From NCBI GenBank assembly GCA_041082245.1, contig JBDOIE010000015.1, positions 62,001-126,000 of the forward strand: a stretch of DNA of 64,000 nt, read 5' to 3'. Under the pieces are notes generated by a model that was not told the DNA's origin, did no database searches, and worked only from the letters and a program-made list of their open reading frames with translations. This document shows, piece by piece, positions 8,099-17,252 of this stretch. The position numbers and the translations under genes were made by a program. Positions within the stretch are counted from its first letter, which is position 1; each line of letters starts with the position of its first letter. This stretch comes from DAOTVY01 sp041082245. GTDB taxonomy: Bacteria; Chloroflexota; Chloroflexia; DTKN01.

Positions 8099-9724
8099 CT
8101 ATTCCGCGTACAACGGGTAGAAAAAGAGCGTGAAGGGGTAGTTCATGTTGTACGTGAACCCCTTCAGCCACTTTGGCACTACCAGCGGCGTCTGCACGTC
8201 GTAGAGAAAGACCGCCGGGGCGTCATCAACCAGCAGATTCAGTGCCTGCTCGTAGAGTTGGGCCGATCGGGTAGGGTCAGTGGCTACGAGCGTGGCCGCC
8301 TCGTCGATCAACTGGTCGTACTCCGGATTGGAGTAGTAGCTGAGGTTGAAGAACGGTTTTTCCTCGCTGTGGAACAGCGAGTACATGTTGTCCGTTCCGG
8401 CATCCGCGTACGTCGGCCAGTACAGAAGCAGGAAGATGTCCTGCGCCTTGGTGGGGTCGCCCTTGGCCAGTTCCCACTGTTGCTTCCACAACATCGGGCG
8501 GATCTCCACGTCGATGCCGATCTCCGCCAGCGCGTCTTTGATGATCGGCGCAAAGCGCTCCTCGCTCTGGTTCTCCGCGGCGTAGGTGAGCACCACGTGG
8601 AGGCCTCCGCCCTCGAACCCGGCCTGTTTCATGAGCTCTTTCGCTTTTTGGGGATCGTATGGATACTGCTTTACGTTCGGGCTGTACGGCCACACCCCCT
8701 CCGGGACCGGCCCACGTGACTGTTTGCCGAAGCCCTGGGCGCCTACAGCGATGATATCCTCGTACGGGATCGCATAGGACACCGCCTGGCGCACCAGTTT
8801 GTTGTCGAAAGGAGGCTTGCGCGTGTTGAGGTAGGCCGCATAGTTGTACATGCTCGGTTCGACGCGGAATTCAAAGTTCGGGTTGTTCTGGTACAGGTGG
8901 ATGTTCTCAAGCGGGAGGGATAGGGCGAGGTCCACTTCGCCTCCATCGAGCATCTGCTGCTGGGTGACGGCTTCCGGTACAATGCTCACCACGATTTTAT
9001 CAAAGTGCGGAACGTCTGTCCATCCCCCCCAGTAGTCCGGAAAGGCCGCGAGGACTACTTCTTTATCCGGCGTATAGGATTCCAGGTAGTACGGGCCTGT
9101 CCCCGCAGAAATGCCCTGCTCGAAGTAGTTCGGGTCAGCAGTGGCGGCCGCGATCGCCTTCGGGCTCATGATCCACGCCCCGTTGGAGCTGGCGGCGATC
9201 AGGTCCAGGGCCGCGGCATATTTCAGCTGAAAGCGCACGGTGTAGTCGTCGAGAGCTTCGATCTTGTCCACCGGCGCCCAGATGAAAGCCGCGCCCAGGC
9301 CGAGCTGTATCGTACGCTCGATCGACTGTTTGACCGCTTGCGCGGTGAGGTTTTCGCCATCGTGGAACTTGACCCCCTTGCGCAGATGGAAGGTCCATTG
9401 TAACCCGTCGGGAGAGACTTCCCAGCTTTCCGCCAGGGCCGGCCGGAAGCGTTCCGCCGATCCGGGCGGATTCACGTAGAGCAGGGGTTCGTACAGGTTG
9501 ACCATGTAGAGCACCTCCGTGGAGAAAGAGGCGCTCGGGTCCCAAGTGGTCACGTTTGCGGTAGCCGCGACGCGCAGAACGCGCGGGGCCGGGGTCGCGG
9601 TCGGCGCAGGGGGCGGGACGGTCGGAGCGGAGGGCTGGGTCGGTTGAGCGGGGATCGTAGCGGGCCCACACTGCACCAGGGCGAAACTCAGGCACACCAG
9701 CAGAAGGAAGGACACGCGCTTCAT
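8099..9724 (-). CDS. Extracellular solute-binding lipoprotein, family 5 (DppA/OppA-like)
   Basis: 541 residues from an ATG with GGAGGA ten bases upstream. The signal peptide MKRVSFLLLVCLSFALVQC ends in a lipobox-like LVQC, so the mature protein should be lipid-anchored through Cys19. A proline/threonine-rich linker follows to about residue 48. Family-5 features include WDPSASFSTEVLYMVNLYEPLLY, the LAESWEVSPDGLQWTFHLRKG block, and VRQAVSYAI. It is the first gene of the importer operon. Family-5 proteins bind peptides, nickel, sugars or other solutes; specificity is not readable. Confidence 0.92.
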   Translation of the reverse strand: MKRVSFLLLVCLSFALVQCGPATIPAQPTQPSAPTVPPPAPTATPAPRVLRVAATANVTTWDPSASFSTEVLYMVNLYEPLLYVNPPGSAERFRPALAESWEVSPDGLQWTFHLRKGVKFHDGENLTAQAVKQSIERTIQLGLGAAFIWAPVDKIEALDDYTVRFQLKYAAALDLIAASSNGAWIMSPKAIAAATADPNYFEQGISAGTGPYYLESYTPDKEVVLAAFPDYWGGWTDVPHFDKIVVSIVPEAVTQQQMLDGGEVDLALSLPLENIHLYQNNPNFEFRVEPSMYNYAAYLNTRKPPFDNKLVRQAVSYAIPYEDIIAVGAQGFGKQSRGPVPEGVWPYSPNVKQYPYDPQKAKELMKQAGFEGGGLHVVLTYAAENQSEERFAPIIKDALAEIGIDVEIRPMLWKQQWELAKGDPTKAQDIFLLLYWPTYADAGTDNMYSLFHSEEKPFFNLSYYSNPEYDQLIDEAATLVATDPTRSAQLYEQALNLLVDDAPAVFLYDVQTPLVVPKWLKGFTYNMNYPFTLFFYPLYAE

Positions 9725-9778
9725 GACTTTTCCTCCTCCACGAAACGTCGGATCCCGCAGCCCGCATCGGTCGATTTC

Positions 9779-9809
9779 AGTATAGCGGTGGGCTCTCACA
9801 CGGCTCTAA
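9779..9809 (-). promoter_or_regulatory. Possible promoter of the importer operon
   Basis: On the minus strand a TATACT -10 (9779-9784) lies 55 bases before the binding-protein start. The best -35 is only TTAGAG with a 19-base spacer, so the -35 is weak. It shares a 180-base divergent region with the regulator promoter, so the regulator could control both. Confidence 0.35.
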
Positions 9810-9829
9810 CCCTTTCTCTTACAGCGCGG

Positions 9830-9858
9830 TTGCGCGTAGGCCCGGTCGCAGGTATAAT
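9830..9858 (+). promoter_or_regulatory. Promoter of the STAND/SARP regulator
   Basis: TTGCGC (9830-9835), a 17-base spacer and a perfect TATAAT (9853-9858) precede the regulator ATG by 49 bases. The same TTGCGC -35 recurs at three other promoters here. Confidence 0.7.
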
Positions 9859-9907
9859 CGCCTTGAGCAGGGCAAGCCTTGGCGCCCGCCGAACAGGGCG
9901 GTGAACG

Positions 9908-12900
9908 ATGAGGGACCTGCCCCTCCTGAGCACCAAGTTCCTGGTTCCGCGGCTCCAGCCGGACCATCTGCCGCGAGAACGGCTCGTGCGGCAGCTTGGG
10001 GTAGCCTTGTACAAGCGTCTTGTGCTACTCTCAGCGCCGCCCGGATACGGGAAAACGACCCTGCTGGCGCTGTTTGCGCGGCAAACGGAGATTCCCCTGA
10101 TCTGGTATCAGCTCGATGCGACGGACAACGATCCGATCCTGTTCCTGCACTCCTTGGTCACCGGGTTTCGGATGCGCTTTCCCGGCTTTGCCCCTGCGAC
10201 CACAGCATTGCTGGAGGATCATCGCCAGCAGCCCGACCGGCTGCTGGCCGTGTTGCTGAACGAGGTGACAGGCGAGATCAGACCGGACGTGCTTCTGGTA
10301 CTGGAGGATTATCACGCGATCCGGCATCCTGATGTCCACCGGCTGGTACAGTTCTTGCTGGATCACCAGCCGCCGCAGCTGCACCTGTTGCTTTCCACCC
10401 GGGAGGAGCCTCCTCTATCCCTGGCCGGCCTACGCGCAGCCGGCGAGCTCATCGAGTTGCGTGCTGCCGACTTGCGGTTCACAACCGAGGAGATTTCGCA
10501 ACTTACGGCATCCCTGGAACTGGGCGAAACACTCGTCGATCTTCTCGCAGAACGCACTGAAGGGTGGCCTGCGGGTCTGCAGCTTGCGCTCGCGGCGCTG
10601 GCACAGAGGCCGGGAGTGCCGCCTCAAGAGGTCGTGCGGCGCTTCCGGGGGAACCACCGCTTCGTTTTCGATTACCTGGCCGAAGAGGTTTTCGAACGCC
10701 AGCCTCGCGAGGTACAGGATTTCCTGTTGCGATCTTCCATCCTGGAGCAGATGAGCGCGCCGAGCTGCAACGACATCCTCGGGATCGACAACGCGAAAGT
10801 GCTCCTTGAAGAGCTGGAGAAACGGAACCTTTTCCTGCAGGGCCTGGATGAAGAGCGGCGCTGGTACCGATACCATCAGCTGTTTCGAGATTTCCTTCTG
10901 GATCGCCTCTACCGGCAGGGCGAAGAAGAACCGCTTCGGTTGCACGCGCGGGCTGGCGACTACTACGCCGAACAGGGAATGTGGGATCTGGCCGCCGAGC
11001 ACTACGTCGCGGCACGGAGCGTTCCAGGATTGAGCCGGGCGGTCCGCGCGCTTGCTCCGTGCTGTCTGCAGAGTGGCCGCCTGGAGACCCTATACCGTTA
11101 CCTTTTGGCCTTACCGCCTCGGGTCTTCGAAGAGGAGCCGGACTTGCTTCTGTACCAGGGGCAGGTGTTCCGCCACTGGGGCAGGGTCGAGGAAGCGGTC
11201 GCTTGTTACGAAAGAGCACGTTCCCTTTATGAGGTGCGCGACGAACGGAATGGGCTGTCGCGCGCGCTGAGCGAGCTGGCTTACATCGCGCTCTCGCGTG
11301 GCGAATACCGGGATGCCCAGCGGCTGGCGCAGCAGGCTCTGGGTGCCGCAGGACCGCACGACCATCTGGAACGATCCTCGGCACTGATGGCGCTGGCGCG
11401 TAGCACTGGTTTCCTGGAAGGGATGGAACGCGGGTGCAAGCTCGGGGAAGAGGCACTTCGCGAGGCGGAGGTCGCTGATCCCCCGCTGCCTCGGACGGCC
11501 CGGGCGCGCCTGCTGCTTTCTCAGGCCCAGTTATGTTGGTGGTACGGGGACCCTTTCGCTACTGTGGGCCATTGTCAGGCGGCGCTGGACGCGGAGCCTG
11601 AGCCGGTTTCGCCTATTGCCTGCCGGGCCTTTGTCATTATGGTCAGCCCCCATCTCTATTGGGGCAACTTTTCGTTAGCCCGTGACCTTGCACAAAAGGG
11701 CCTGGCGTTGAGCGAGCAACTCCAGTACACCGAGTGGCGGCCGATGGCACATGCGGCGCTGGGCATGGTGCTTTCTCGCCAGGGCCAGCTGGCTCTAGGG
11801 GAGAAGCACCTCCGTGAAGCGATCTCGCTGGCCCGTCGCCTGGGTGCGGAAAGCTACGCGCAGCTGATGGCGGCCGGGTACCTTGCAGCGAACCTGAGCC
11901 AGCAGGGCCGGCTGGCGGAAGCTCGCCGCTGCTGCGAAGAGGTCCTGCATCTATACGAGGCCAACCAGGAGACCTACGAATACTCGGTGTGCCGGAGCGT
12001 GCTGGGCGATGTGTTGATGGATATGGGGGATCTGGACACGGCGTGGGAGTATTTCCTGAGCCTGCGGCAGATCGATGAGGCGCGACAGTTCCGTCTGCCG
12101 TTGGCGATGGTCCATTTTGCTCTGGGCTACCTGCATCTCTTGGCCGGCCGTCGGGACCCGGCGCTGGAGGCCATCCGGGATTCGATGGAGATCATACGCC
12201 AGACAAACACGGTCGTCCTCTATCTCGACCAGGGGCAACGCGCAGCTGCCGTGTGTCGAGCGGCACTCGAAGCTGGGATCTGCCCCGATCTCGCGCGCCG
12301 GATCCTTGGGATGCTTGGCGCCGATGGGCAGCTGGCCGTGGAGCCTTGCTATGAGGCCCGTACATCCACCGAGCCGGTCGACCGGCGGAGGCCCTTCGAG
12401 ATCGTAACGCTTGGCGGGTTCCGCGTCTTCTACGAGGGGCGTGAGATCGGGAAAGAAGCCGGGTTGGTGGGGCGCCCCAGGGAGATGCTGGCCTATTTCA
12501 TCACCCATCGGTACGAGCGCCTTCCCCTCGACCGGATCGTGGAAGACCTTTGGCCCGGGTGCGCTCCGGAACAGGGACAAGCCGTTTTTCACACCACGCT
12601 GCACCGGCTGCGCCGTGCTTTGAGCCGCGTCGCCGGCCCAGGAACCTATGTCCGTCACGATGGCGGAGAGTATCAGCTGGAGGCCGAGGCATTTCGCGTG
12701 GACGTCGACACGTTCGAGGCCTGTCTGCAGCGTGCGCGGAGCAGCGTCGGCACCAGTGCACAACGCGCCTGCGAAGAGGCAGCCCAGCGCTATGGGGGAG
12801 CGTACCTGGTTAACCTGTACGCAGACTGGTGCGAAGCCGAACGCCGGAGGCTCACCTCGGCCTATCTGGAAGTGCTCCGCACGCTTGTCGCGGCGTATAC

Positions 12901-13165
12901 CGCTGCCGGGGACTATACGCGTGCCGTTTGGGCATGCGAGCGAATGCTCGAGGTCGATCCGCTGCTGGAAGAGGTGCACTGCGAGCTGATGCGGCTCTGG
13001 CACCGGATGGGGAATCGTGCGGCGGTCATCCGCCAGTACGAGCGCCTCGTCCAGCTGCTCGCGCAGGAGGTGTGTGCAAGCCCCTTGCCGGAAACGCAGC
13101 GCCTCTTGCGGGAGCTGCTGGCTCGGCCAGCAGGCGCCATCCTTGACAATCCGGGGCCTTTCTGA
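9908..13165 (+). CDS. MalT-like STAND ATPase with C-terminal SARP/BTAD DNA-binding module
   Basis: 1085 residues. An N-terminal MalT-type NTPase has Walker A APPGYGKTT (43-51) and the Walker B-like VLLVLEDYH (about 128-136), followed by the winged-helix HRFVFDYLAEEVF region. The middle, about residues 350-800, is a long array of helical TPR-like repeats. The last ~250 residues carry an OmpR-type winged helix (LGGFRVFYEGREIG, about 828 onward) and the bacterial transcriptional activator domain ending in PLLEEVHCELMRLWHRMGNRAAVIRQYERL. This order, sensor first and SARP output last, differs from LuxR-tailed MalT. It is divergent from the importer operon, suggesting it may sense that solute. Confidence 0.9.
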   Translation: MRDLPLLSTKFLVPRLQPDHLPRERLVRQLGVALYKRLVLLSAPPGYGKTTLLALFARQTEIPLIWYQLDATDNDPILFLHSLVTGFRMRFPGFAPATTALLEDHRQQPDRLLAVLLNEVTGEIRPDVLLVLEDYHAIRHPDVHRLVQFLLDHQPPQLHLLLSTREEPPLSLAGLRAAGELIELRAADLRFTTEEISQLTASLELGETLVDLLAERTEGWPAGLQLALAALAQRPGVPPQEVVRRFRGNHRFVFDYLAEEVFERQPREVQDFLLRSSILEQMSAPSCNDILGIDNAKVLLEELEKRNLFLQGLDEERRWYRYHQLFRDFLLDRLYRQGEEEPLRLHARAGDYYAEQGMWDLAAEHYVAARSVPGLSRAVRALAPCCLQSGRLETLYRYLLALPPRVFEEEPDLLLYQGQVFRHWGRVEEAVACYERARSLYEVRDERNGLSRALSELAYIALSRGEYRDAQRLAQQALGAAGPHDHLERSSALMALARSTGFLEGMERGCKLGEEALREAEVADPPLPRTARARLLLSQAQLCWWYGDPFATVGHCQAALDAEPEPVSPIACRAFVIMVSPHLYWGNFSLARDLAQKGLALSEQLQYTEWRPMAHAALGMVLSRQGQLALGEKHLREAISLARRLGAESYAQLMAAGYLAANLSQQGRLAEARRCCEEVLHLYEANQETYEYSVCRSVLGDVLMDMGDLDTAWEYFLSLRQIDEARQFRLPLAMVHFALGYLHLLAGRRDPALEAIRDSMEIIRQTNTVVLYLDQGQRAAAVCRAALEAGICPDLARRILGMLGADGQLAVEPCYEARTSTEPVDRRRPFEIVTLGGFRVFYEGREIGKEAGLVGRPREMLAYFITHRYERLPLDRIVEDLWPGCAPEQGQAVFHTTLHRLRRALSRVAGPGTYVRHDGGEYQLEAEAFRVDVDTFEACLQRARSSVGTSAQRACEEAAQRYGGAYLVNLYADWCEAERRRLTSAYLEVLRTLVAAYTAAGDYTRAVWACERMLEVDPLLEEVHCELMRLWHRMGNRAAVIRQYERLVQLLAQEVCASPLPETQRLLRELLARPAGAILDNPGPF

Positions 13166-13171
13166 TAGTAT
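13143..13171 (+). promoter_or_regulatory. Promoter of the secreted subtilase gene
   Basis: A consensus TTGACA (13143-13148), a 17-base spacer and TAGTAT (13166-13171) overlap the last codons of the regulator gene. The predicted start would give a leader of about 155 bases before the subtilase ATG. The subtilase is thus likely transcribed separately from the regulator. Confidence 0.7.
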
Positions 13172-13334
13172 CACTTGTGTAGACATTATCTCCCTTTCTC
13201 CATCTGTATCCCGGCATCCCGAACCCGGGTGTGCGTTGCACAGCCCGAGCGTATTTGCCTACAGAGAGGAGGTGGTCGCCGCTAGCTGTTCCTCCCGCTT
13301 CCCGTGGATCCAGGCTGAGAGCAAGGAGGTTACG

Positions 13335-16300
13335 ATGAACTGGAGCCGAATCCTGCGGCTACTCGGTGTACTGGTGCTCCTCGTGATCGGCCTAGCGGCG
13401 CTTCCTTCGGTCGCGACCCCGAACAGCAAGATCGAGCCGGCACTCCTGGAGAAACTCGCCGCGGAACGGACCGCTGATTTCATCGTCCGCTTTGGCGAAC
13501 AGGCGGACCTCAGTCCTGCCTATCAGATGGGCTGGAAAGAGCGCGGCGAGTTCGTTGTGCGCGCGCTGACCGAAGTGGCCGAGCGCAGCCAGGCGACGGC
13601 AAAGACCTACCTGGACGGGCGCGGTATCGCGTACCGGACGTTTATCGCGGGCAACGAACTATACGTCTGGTCGGGCGATCTCGCCGCCGCCAACCGTCTG
13701 GCCGAGTTTCCCGAAGTGGCTTTCATCCGGGCTACCCGCACGTACTACGTGGATCCGATCATCTCCAACGAGACAAACGCCGCGCCGCACGCGCTTGACT
13801 GGGGCATCTTGGATACAGGAGCAGATGACTTTTGGGCCGCTTTCGGCGTCCAGGGCGACGGCATCGTAGTTGCGAACATCGACACCGGCGTCCAGTGGAA
13901 CCACCCCGCCCTCGACCAGGCCTACAAGTGCGCTTCGAACCCGACCAGCCCTGCCTGCTGGTACGATCCTTCCAGCATCTGCGGGGGTACCGTGTGCGAC
14001 AACAACGGCCACGGCACGCACACGATGGGCACGATGGTCGGGGACGACGATCCCTCGCTAGCCTATCAGGTCGGGATGGCGCCGAACGCCCTGTGGATCG
14101 CCTGCAAGGGGTGCGAGACGAACTCGTGCTCGGATTTCGCCCTGAACGCCTGCGCGGACTGGATCCTGCAACCCGATGGCAACCCGGCGAACCGCCCGCA
14201 CGTGGTGAACAACTCCTGGGGCGGGGGTGGGTGCGACACCTGGTACCAGGCGAAGGTACAGGCCTGGCGCGCGGCCGGCATCTTCCCCGCCTTCTCGGCC
14301 GGGAACTCGGGTTCTGGCTGCGGCACGCTGGGTAGCCCCGGGGACTATCAGGAGTCGTTTGCCAGCGCGGCACACGATGTCTCCCGCAACATTGCCTCCT
14401 TCTCGAGCCGGGGTCCTTCCTGCTTCGGGCACGATCCGTACACGAAGCCGAACATCTCGGCCCCGGGTGTAAACGTCTGCTCCTCGGTGCCCACAAACGC
14501 CTGGAGCTGCACCTACAGCGGCACCTCGATGGCCAGCCCGCACTCCGCGGGGGCGGTGGCGCTGCTCTGGTCGTGCAACCCGAGCCTGATCGGCCAGATC
14601 GACCTGACCTTCGAGGCCCTCCAGAACACCGCGGATACGCCGCCGGCCGGAAACTGCAATGCGCCTCCGGACGGTGAGGGGAACTATACCTACGGCTACG
14701 GATACCTCAACGTGTACCAGGCCGGCCTCCAGTACTGCGGCGGTGTCGCGCTGGGCTACCTGCAGGGCCACGTGTACGATGCCGACACCGGCAGCCCGAT
14801 CGGGGGAGCCAACGTGATCGCGGTACCGGGTGGCCAGATCCTCGCGGTCACGGATCCCACGGGCTACTACACGATGTCCCTGGTCCCCGGGGTCTACGAC
14901 GTGACGGCCTCGAAGAACGGCTACGACTCGCAGACGGTCCAGGACATCCACATCTACACCGACACTGTGACCACCCAGGACTTCCAGCTGCACTTCCTTG
15001 GCCAGTGGACGTTGCTTCCGGACAACCCGTTCGACTACACCCGCTTCGACTGCGTCTGGTTCGACGACGGGACGGGACCCTCGGCCTACAACCAGAAGGT
15101 CTACTGCCTCGGCGGGCGCACCGGCTCCACGACCGAGGATCCCTCTATCTGGCGCTTCGATCCGGTAACCCAGGTCTGGACGGATACCGGGCACGACGTC
15201 TACGAGGATGTCTCCAACTACACCGCCAACCTGCTGCGGGACGAGAACTATGACACCCAAGGGCTAGCGATCTACATCGTCGGTGGGTACGACGCGGAGG
15301 GCGGCGGCTATATGCCCATTGTGCAGCGTTACTACCCCAAGACCGGGCTTGCGCAGAACGTCCCCGACGACCCCTGGCCGGTAATGGTCGGCGGGTACAA
15401 CACCATCCCCGGAGCGTGCGTCAGCACCTCGGATCTGACCAAGATCTACTGCTTCGGCGCCTGGGAGAGCAACGCTGCGCCCTATTTCTCCGCCCAGACC
15501 TGGGAGTATGACCCGACCCGGCCCGACACCCAGCGCTGGCAGCAGATCACCACGGCCAACCTGAGCGTGCCACGGGGTTACATCCTGGCCGCGGTCCAGG
15601 GCACCAAGATCTATGCCATAGGCGGTGACTACCAGTACACGGGCGGCGATCTGGTGCCCACGGACATCGTCGAGGTGCTCGATGTGACCAACCTGGCCGC
15701 GGGCTGGTCGACCGTGGCCTCCATGCCCATCCCGCTGTCCCAGGGGCGTGCCTTCGGCCTCGATGTCGACACGCTGGGAGTGAACGTCCCCGTGGGCAAG
15801 ATTTACACCGCGGGCGGCGGCGACTGGCCGAACGAGACCACCGAGGCGATGGAGTACGACGTGGCGTCCGACACCTGGAATCAGGCCTTCCCCGATCTGA
15901 ACATCGCCCGCCGCAACCACGCTGGTGTATACATCCCGCTGTGCACGCCCGATGATCCGACCGACCTGATGCCTTCGCTCTTGGTGGTCGGAGGCCGGAG
16001 CGGCTCGGATGTCCCGCCCTACCCCCAGCCGGAGTACTTCCCGTTCTCCTGCTCGATCTGTGAGCCGGTCGAGATCCTGTCGGTCATTACCACGACCGAA
16101 GGGTGCGTCGTCTCCTTCAGCGCGGAGGTAACGGGTACCGAGCCGATCGACTTCCTGTGGGACTTTGGGCCCTTCGGGACGACCACGGAGACGAACCCGA
16201 TCGTGGACTTCCAGGCGAGCGGCACCTACGCCTACACGTTGACCGTCTCCAACTGCGGCGGTACCGACAGCTGGAGCGGTACAGTCACGGTCGAGTGTGC

Positions 16301-16355
16301 GCCGCCGATGTGGGAGATCTACCTGCCTGTCGTCTTCAAAGCCTACGAACCTTAG
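13335..16355 (+). CDS. Secreted subtilisin-family (S8) protease with CarboxypepD-reg, Kelch-like and PKD domains
   Basis: 1006 residues from an ATG with GGAGG nearby; a longer open frame upstream overlaps the regulator and is not used. A signal peptide (residues 1-27) and an I9-like propeptide (about 45-140) precede the S8 domain. Catalytic residues are Asp183 in NIDTGV, His226 in NGHGTH, Asn324 in SAGNSG and Ser398 in GTSMASPHSAG. A CarboxypepD-reg domain (YLQGHVYDADTGSPIGGA, about 475-555), Kelch-like repeats (about 560-890) and a PKD-like domain follow. The extreme C-terminus IYLPVVFKAYEP resembles a tail seen on many secreted Chloroflexota proteins. It carries many cysteines for a bacterial subtilase. 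Likely extracellular and possibly surface-attached. Confidence 0.93.
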   Translation: MNWSRILRLLGVLVLLVIGLAALPSVATPNSKIEPALLEKLAAERTADFIVRFGEQADLSPAYQMGWKERGEFVVRALTEVAERSQATAKTYLDGRGIAYRTFIAGNELYVWSGDLAAANRLAEFPEVAFIRATRTYYVDPIISNETNAAPHALDWGILDTGADDFWAAFGVQGDGIVVANIDTGVQWNHPALDQAYKCASNPTSPACWYDPSSICGGTVCDNNGHGTHTMGTMVGDDDPSLAYQVGMAPNALWIACKGCETNSCSDFALNACADWILQPDGNPANRPHVVNNSWGGGGCDTWYQAKVQAWRAAGIFPAFSAGNSGSGCGTLGSPGDYQESFASAAHDVSRNIASFSSRGPSCFGHDPYTKPNISAPGVNVCSSVPTNAWSCTYSGTSMASPHSAGAVALLWSCNPSLIGQIDLTFEALQNTADTPPAGNCNAPPDGEGNYTYGYGYLNVYQAGLQYCGGVALGYLQGHVYDADTGSPIGGANVIAVPGGQILAVTDPTGYYTMSLVPGVYDVTASKNGYDSQTVQDIHIYTDTVTTQDFQLHFLGQWTLLPDNPFDYTRFDCVWFDDGTGPSAYNQKVYCLGGRTGSTTEDPSIWRFDPVTQVWTDTGHDVYEDVSNYTANLLRDENYDTQGLAIYIVGGYDAEGGGYMPIVQRYYPKTGLAQNVPDDPWPVMVGGYNTIPGACVSTSDLTKIYCFGAWESNAAPYFSAQTWEYDPTRPDTQRWQQITTANLSVPRGYILAAVQGTKIYAIGGDYQYTGGDLVPTDIVEVLDVTNLAAGWSTVASMPIPLSQGRAFGLDVDTLGVNVPVGKIYTAGGGDWPNETTEAMEYDVASDTWNQAFPDLNIARRNHAGVYIPLCTPDDPTDLMPSLLVVGGRSGSDVPPYPQPEYFPFSCSICEPVEILSVITTTEGCVVSFSAEVTGTEPIDFLWDFGPFGTTTETNPIVDFQASGTYAYTLTVSNCGGTDSWSGTVTVECAPPMWEIYLPVVFKAYEP

Positions 16356-16373
16356 GGTGTAACGCGGAAAGGA

Positions 16374-16405
16374 ACGGGGCCCGGGGAATGCCCGGGCCCC
16401 GTTTT
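16374..16405 (+). terminator. Rho-independent terminator of the subtilase gene
   Basis: A 12-bp GC-rich stem (ACGGGGCCCGGG, 16374-16385, pairing with 16391-16402) is followed directly by TTTTC, 18 bases beyond the stop. It also lies at the end of the convergent unknown gene. Confidence 0.85.
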
Positions 16406-16406
16406 C

Positions 16407-17252
16407 TTACTGGCCGGCGAAGGTATCCAGCAGCAGCGCGAGTGCCTCGGCGACGTCGCGATGCGTGTCCCCGGTGCACTGGCTGGCCAGCACGTCTACG
16501 AGCTCGTGCAGCCTTGTGGCGGTTTCTGGCGGAAGGTGCGACAGCATGGCGCGCGCCTGTTCGGCCAGGTCAGGGGCGTGGGCAAAGAGGGGACGTGCGT
16601 AGAGCAACGGGCGCAGCTGGGCGGAAAGGTAGAGCAGGCGGGCACGGGGCTCCCAGCGGGCCATCTTCCAGATCGTGACGTCGTCTTCTTCCTTTTCCAT
16701 CTGGTAGGCGGCCAGGGCGACCTGATCGTCGATGAAACCGTGCTGCACCAGCAGCCGCACTGCTTCGAACCCCTTGATGGCGATGGCGACATAGTAGAGC
16801 ACCTGCTGGAGCACTTCCATCTCCACGCCCCGCGCGCGGCTCAGGAGGATCAGGCGGCGCGGGATGGAGAAACGGTAATAGTCCGGCCGGCCGTGCAAGA
16901 CGCTATGGGCGACCACCTGATGTAATGCTCCCCGTTGCAAAAGGGGTGGGTGGCAAAGGAGTCGCTCCAGGCATACATTCAGCCGTGGGACGCCCTCCCA
17001 GGCATCGTGCGTGGCGAGAAATCCCTCCTCCCCGGCAGTGACCACGCCGGCCTCGAGCCGCTTCTGCGCGCTGTATGTGCGCCACGCCTCGAGCGTCTCG
17101 AACAGGGCAAGCACCACGGTGTCAGGCGTACGTACGGTGAGCGCCCGGTAGCACAACTCGATTTCCCGGAGGATGGCCCGGCAGGTGTCTTCCGAGACTT
17201 CCCCGTACGTCTCGATCTCGATCTGAGGCACGTCTTTCAGACCATGGTCCAC
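16407..17252 (-). CDS. Conserved-looking protein of unknown function downstream of sbcC-like gene
   Basis: 281 residues starting at GTG with GGAGG about ten bases upstream, overlapping the SbcC-like stop by 16 bases. I do not recognise the family. It is mainly helical by composition. A segment LHQVVAHSVLHGRPDYYRF is reminiscent of zinc-metalloprotease cores, but it is spaced H-x4-H, not HExxH, so no protease activity is claimed. The acidic MEKEEDDVTIWKMARW patch lies in the second half. Its translational coupling to the ATPase suggests a related role, perhaps in place of SbcD, but that is conjecture. Confidence 0.7.
   Translation of the reverse strand: MDHGLKDVPQIEIETYGEVSEDTCRAILREIELCYRALTVRTPDTVVLALFETLEAWRTYSAQKRLEAGVVTAGEEGFLATHDAWEGVPRLNVCLERLLCHPPLLQRGALHQVVAHSVLHGRPDYYRFSIPRRLILLSRARGVEMEVLQQVLYYVAIAIKGFEAVRLLVQHGFIDDQVALAAYQMEKEEDDVTIWKMARWEPRARLLYLSAQLRPLLYARPLFAHAPDLAEQARAMLSHLPPETATRLHELVDVLASQCTGDTHRDVAEALALLLDTFAGQ

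Noticed and set aside
14058..15260. Minus-strand frame of 400 codons opposite the subtilase
   Set aside because: Antisense to clear protease and CarboxypepD-reg sequence.
16860..16930. LHQVVAHSVLHG as a zinc metalloprotease site
   Set aside because: Spacing is H-x4-H without the catalytic glutamate of HExxH; no third ligand identified.
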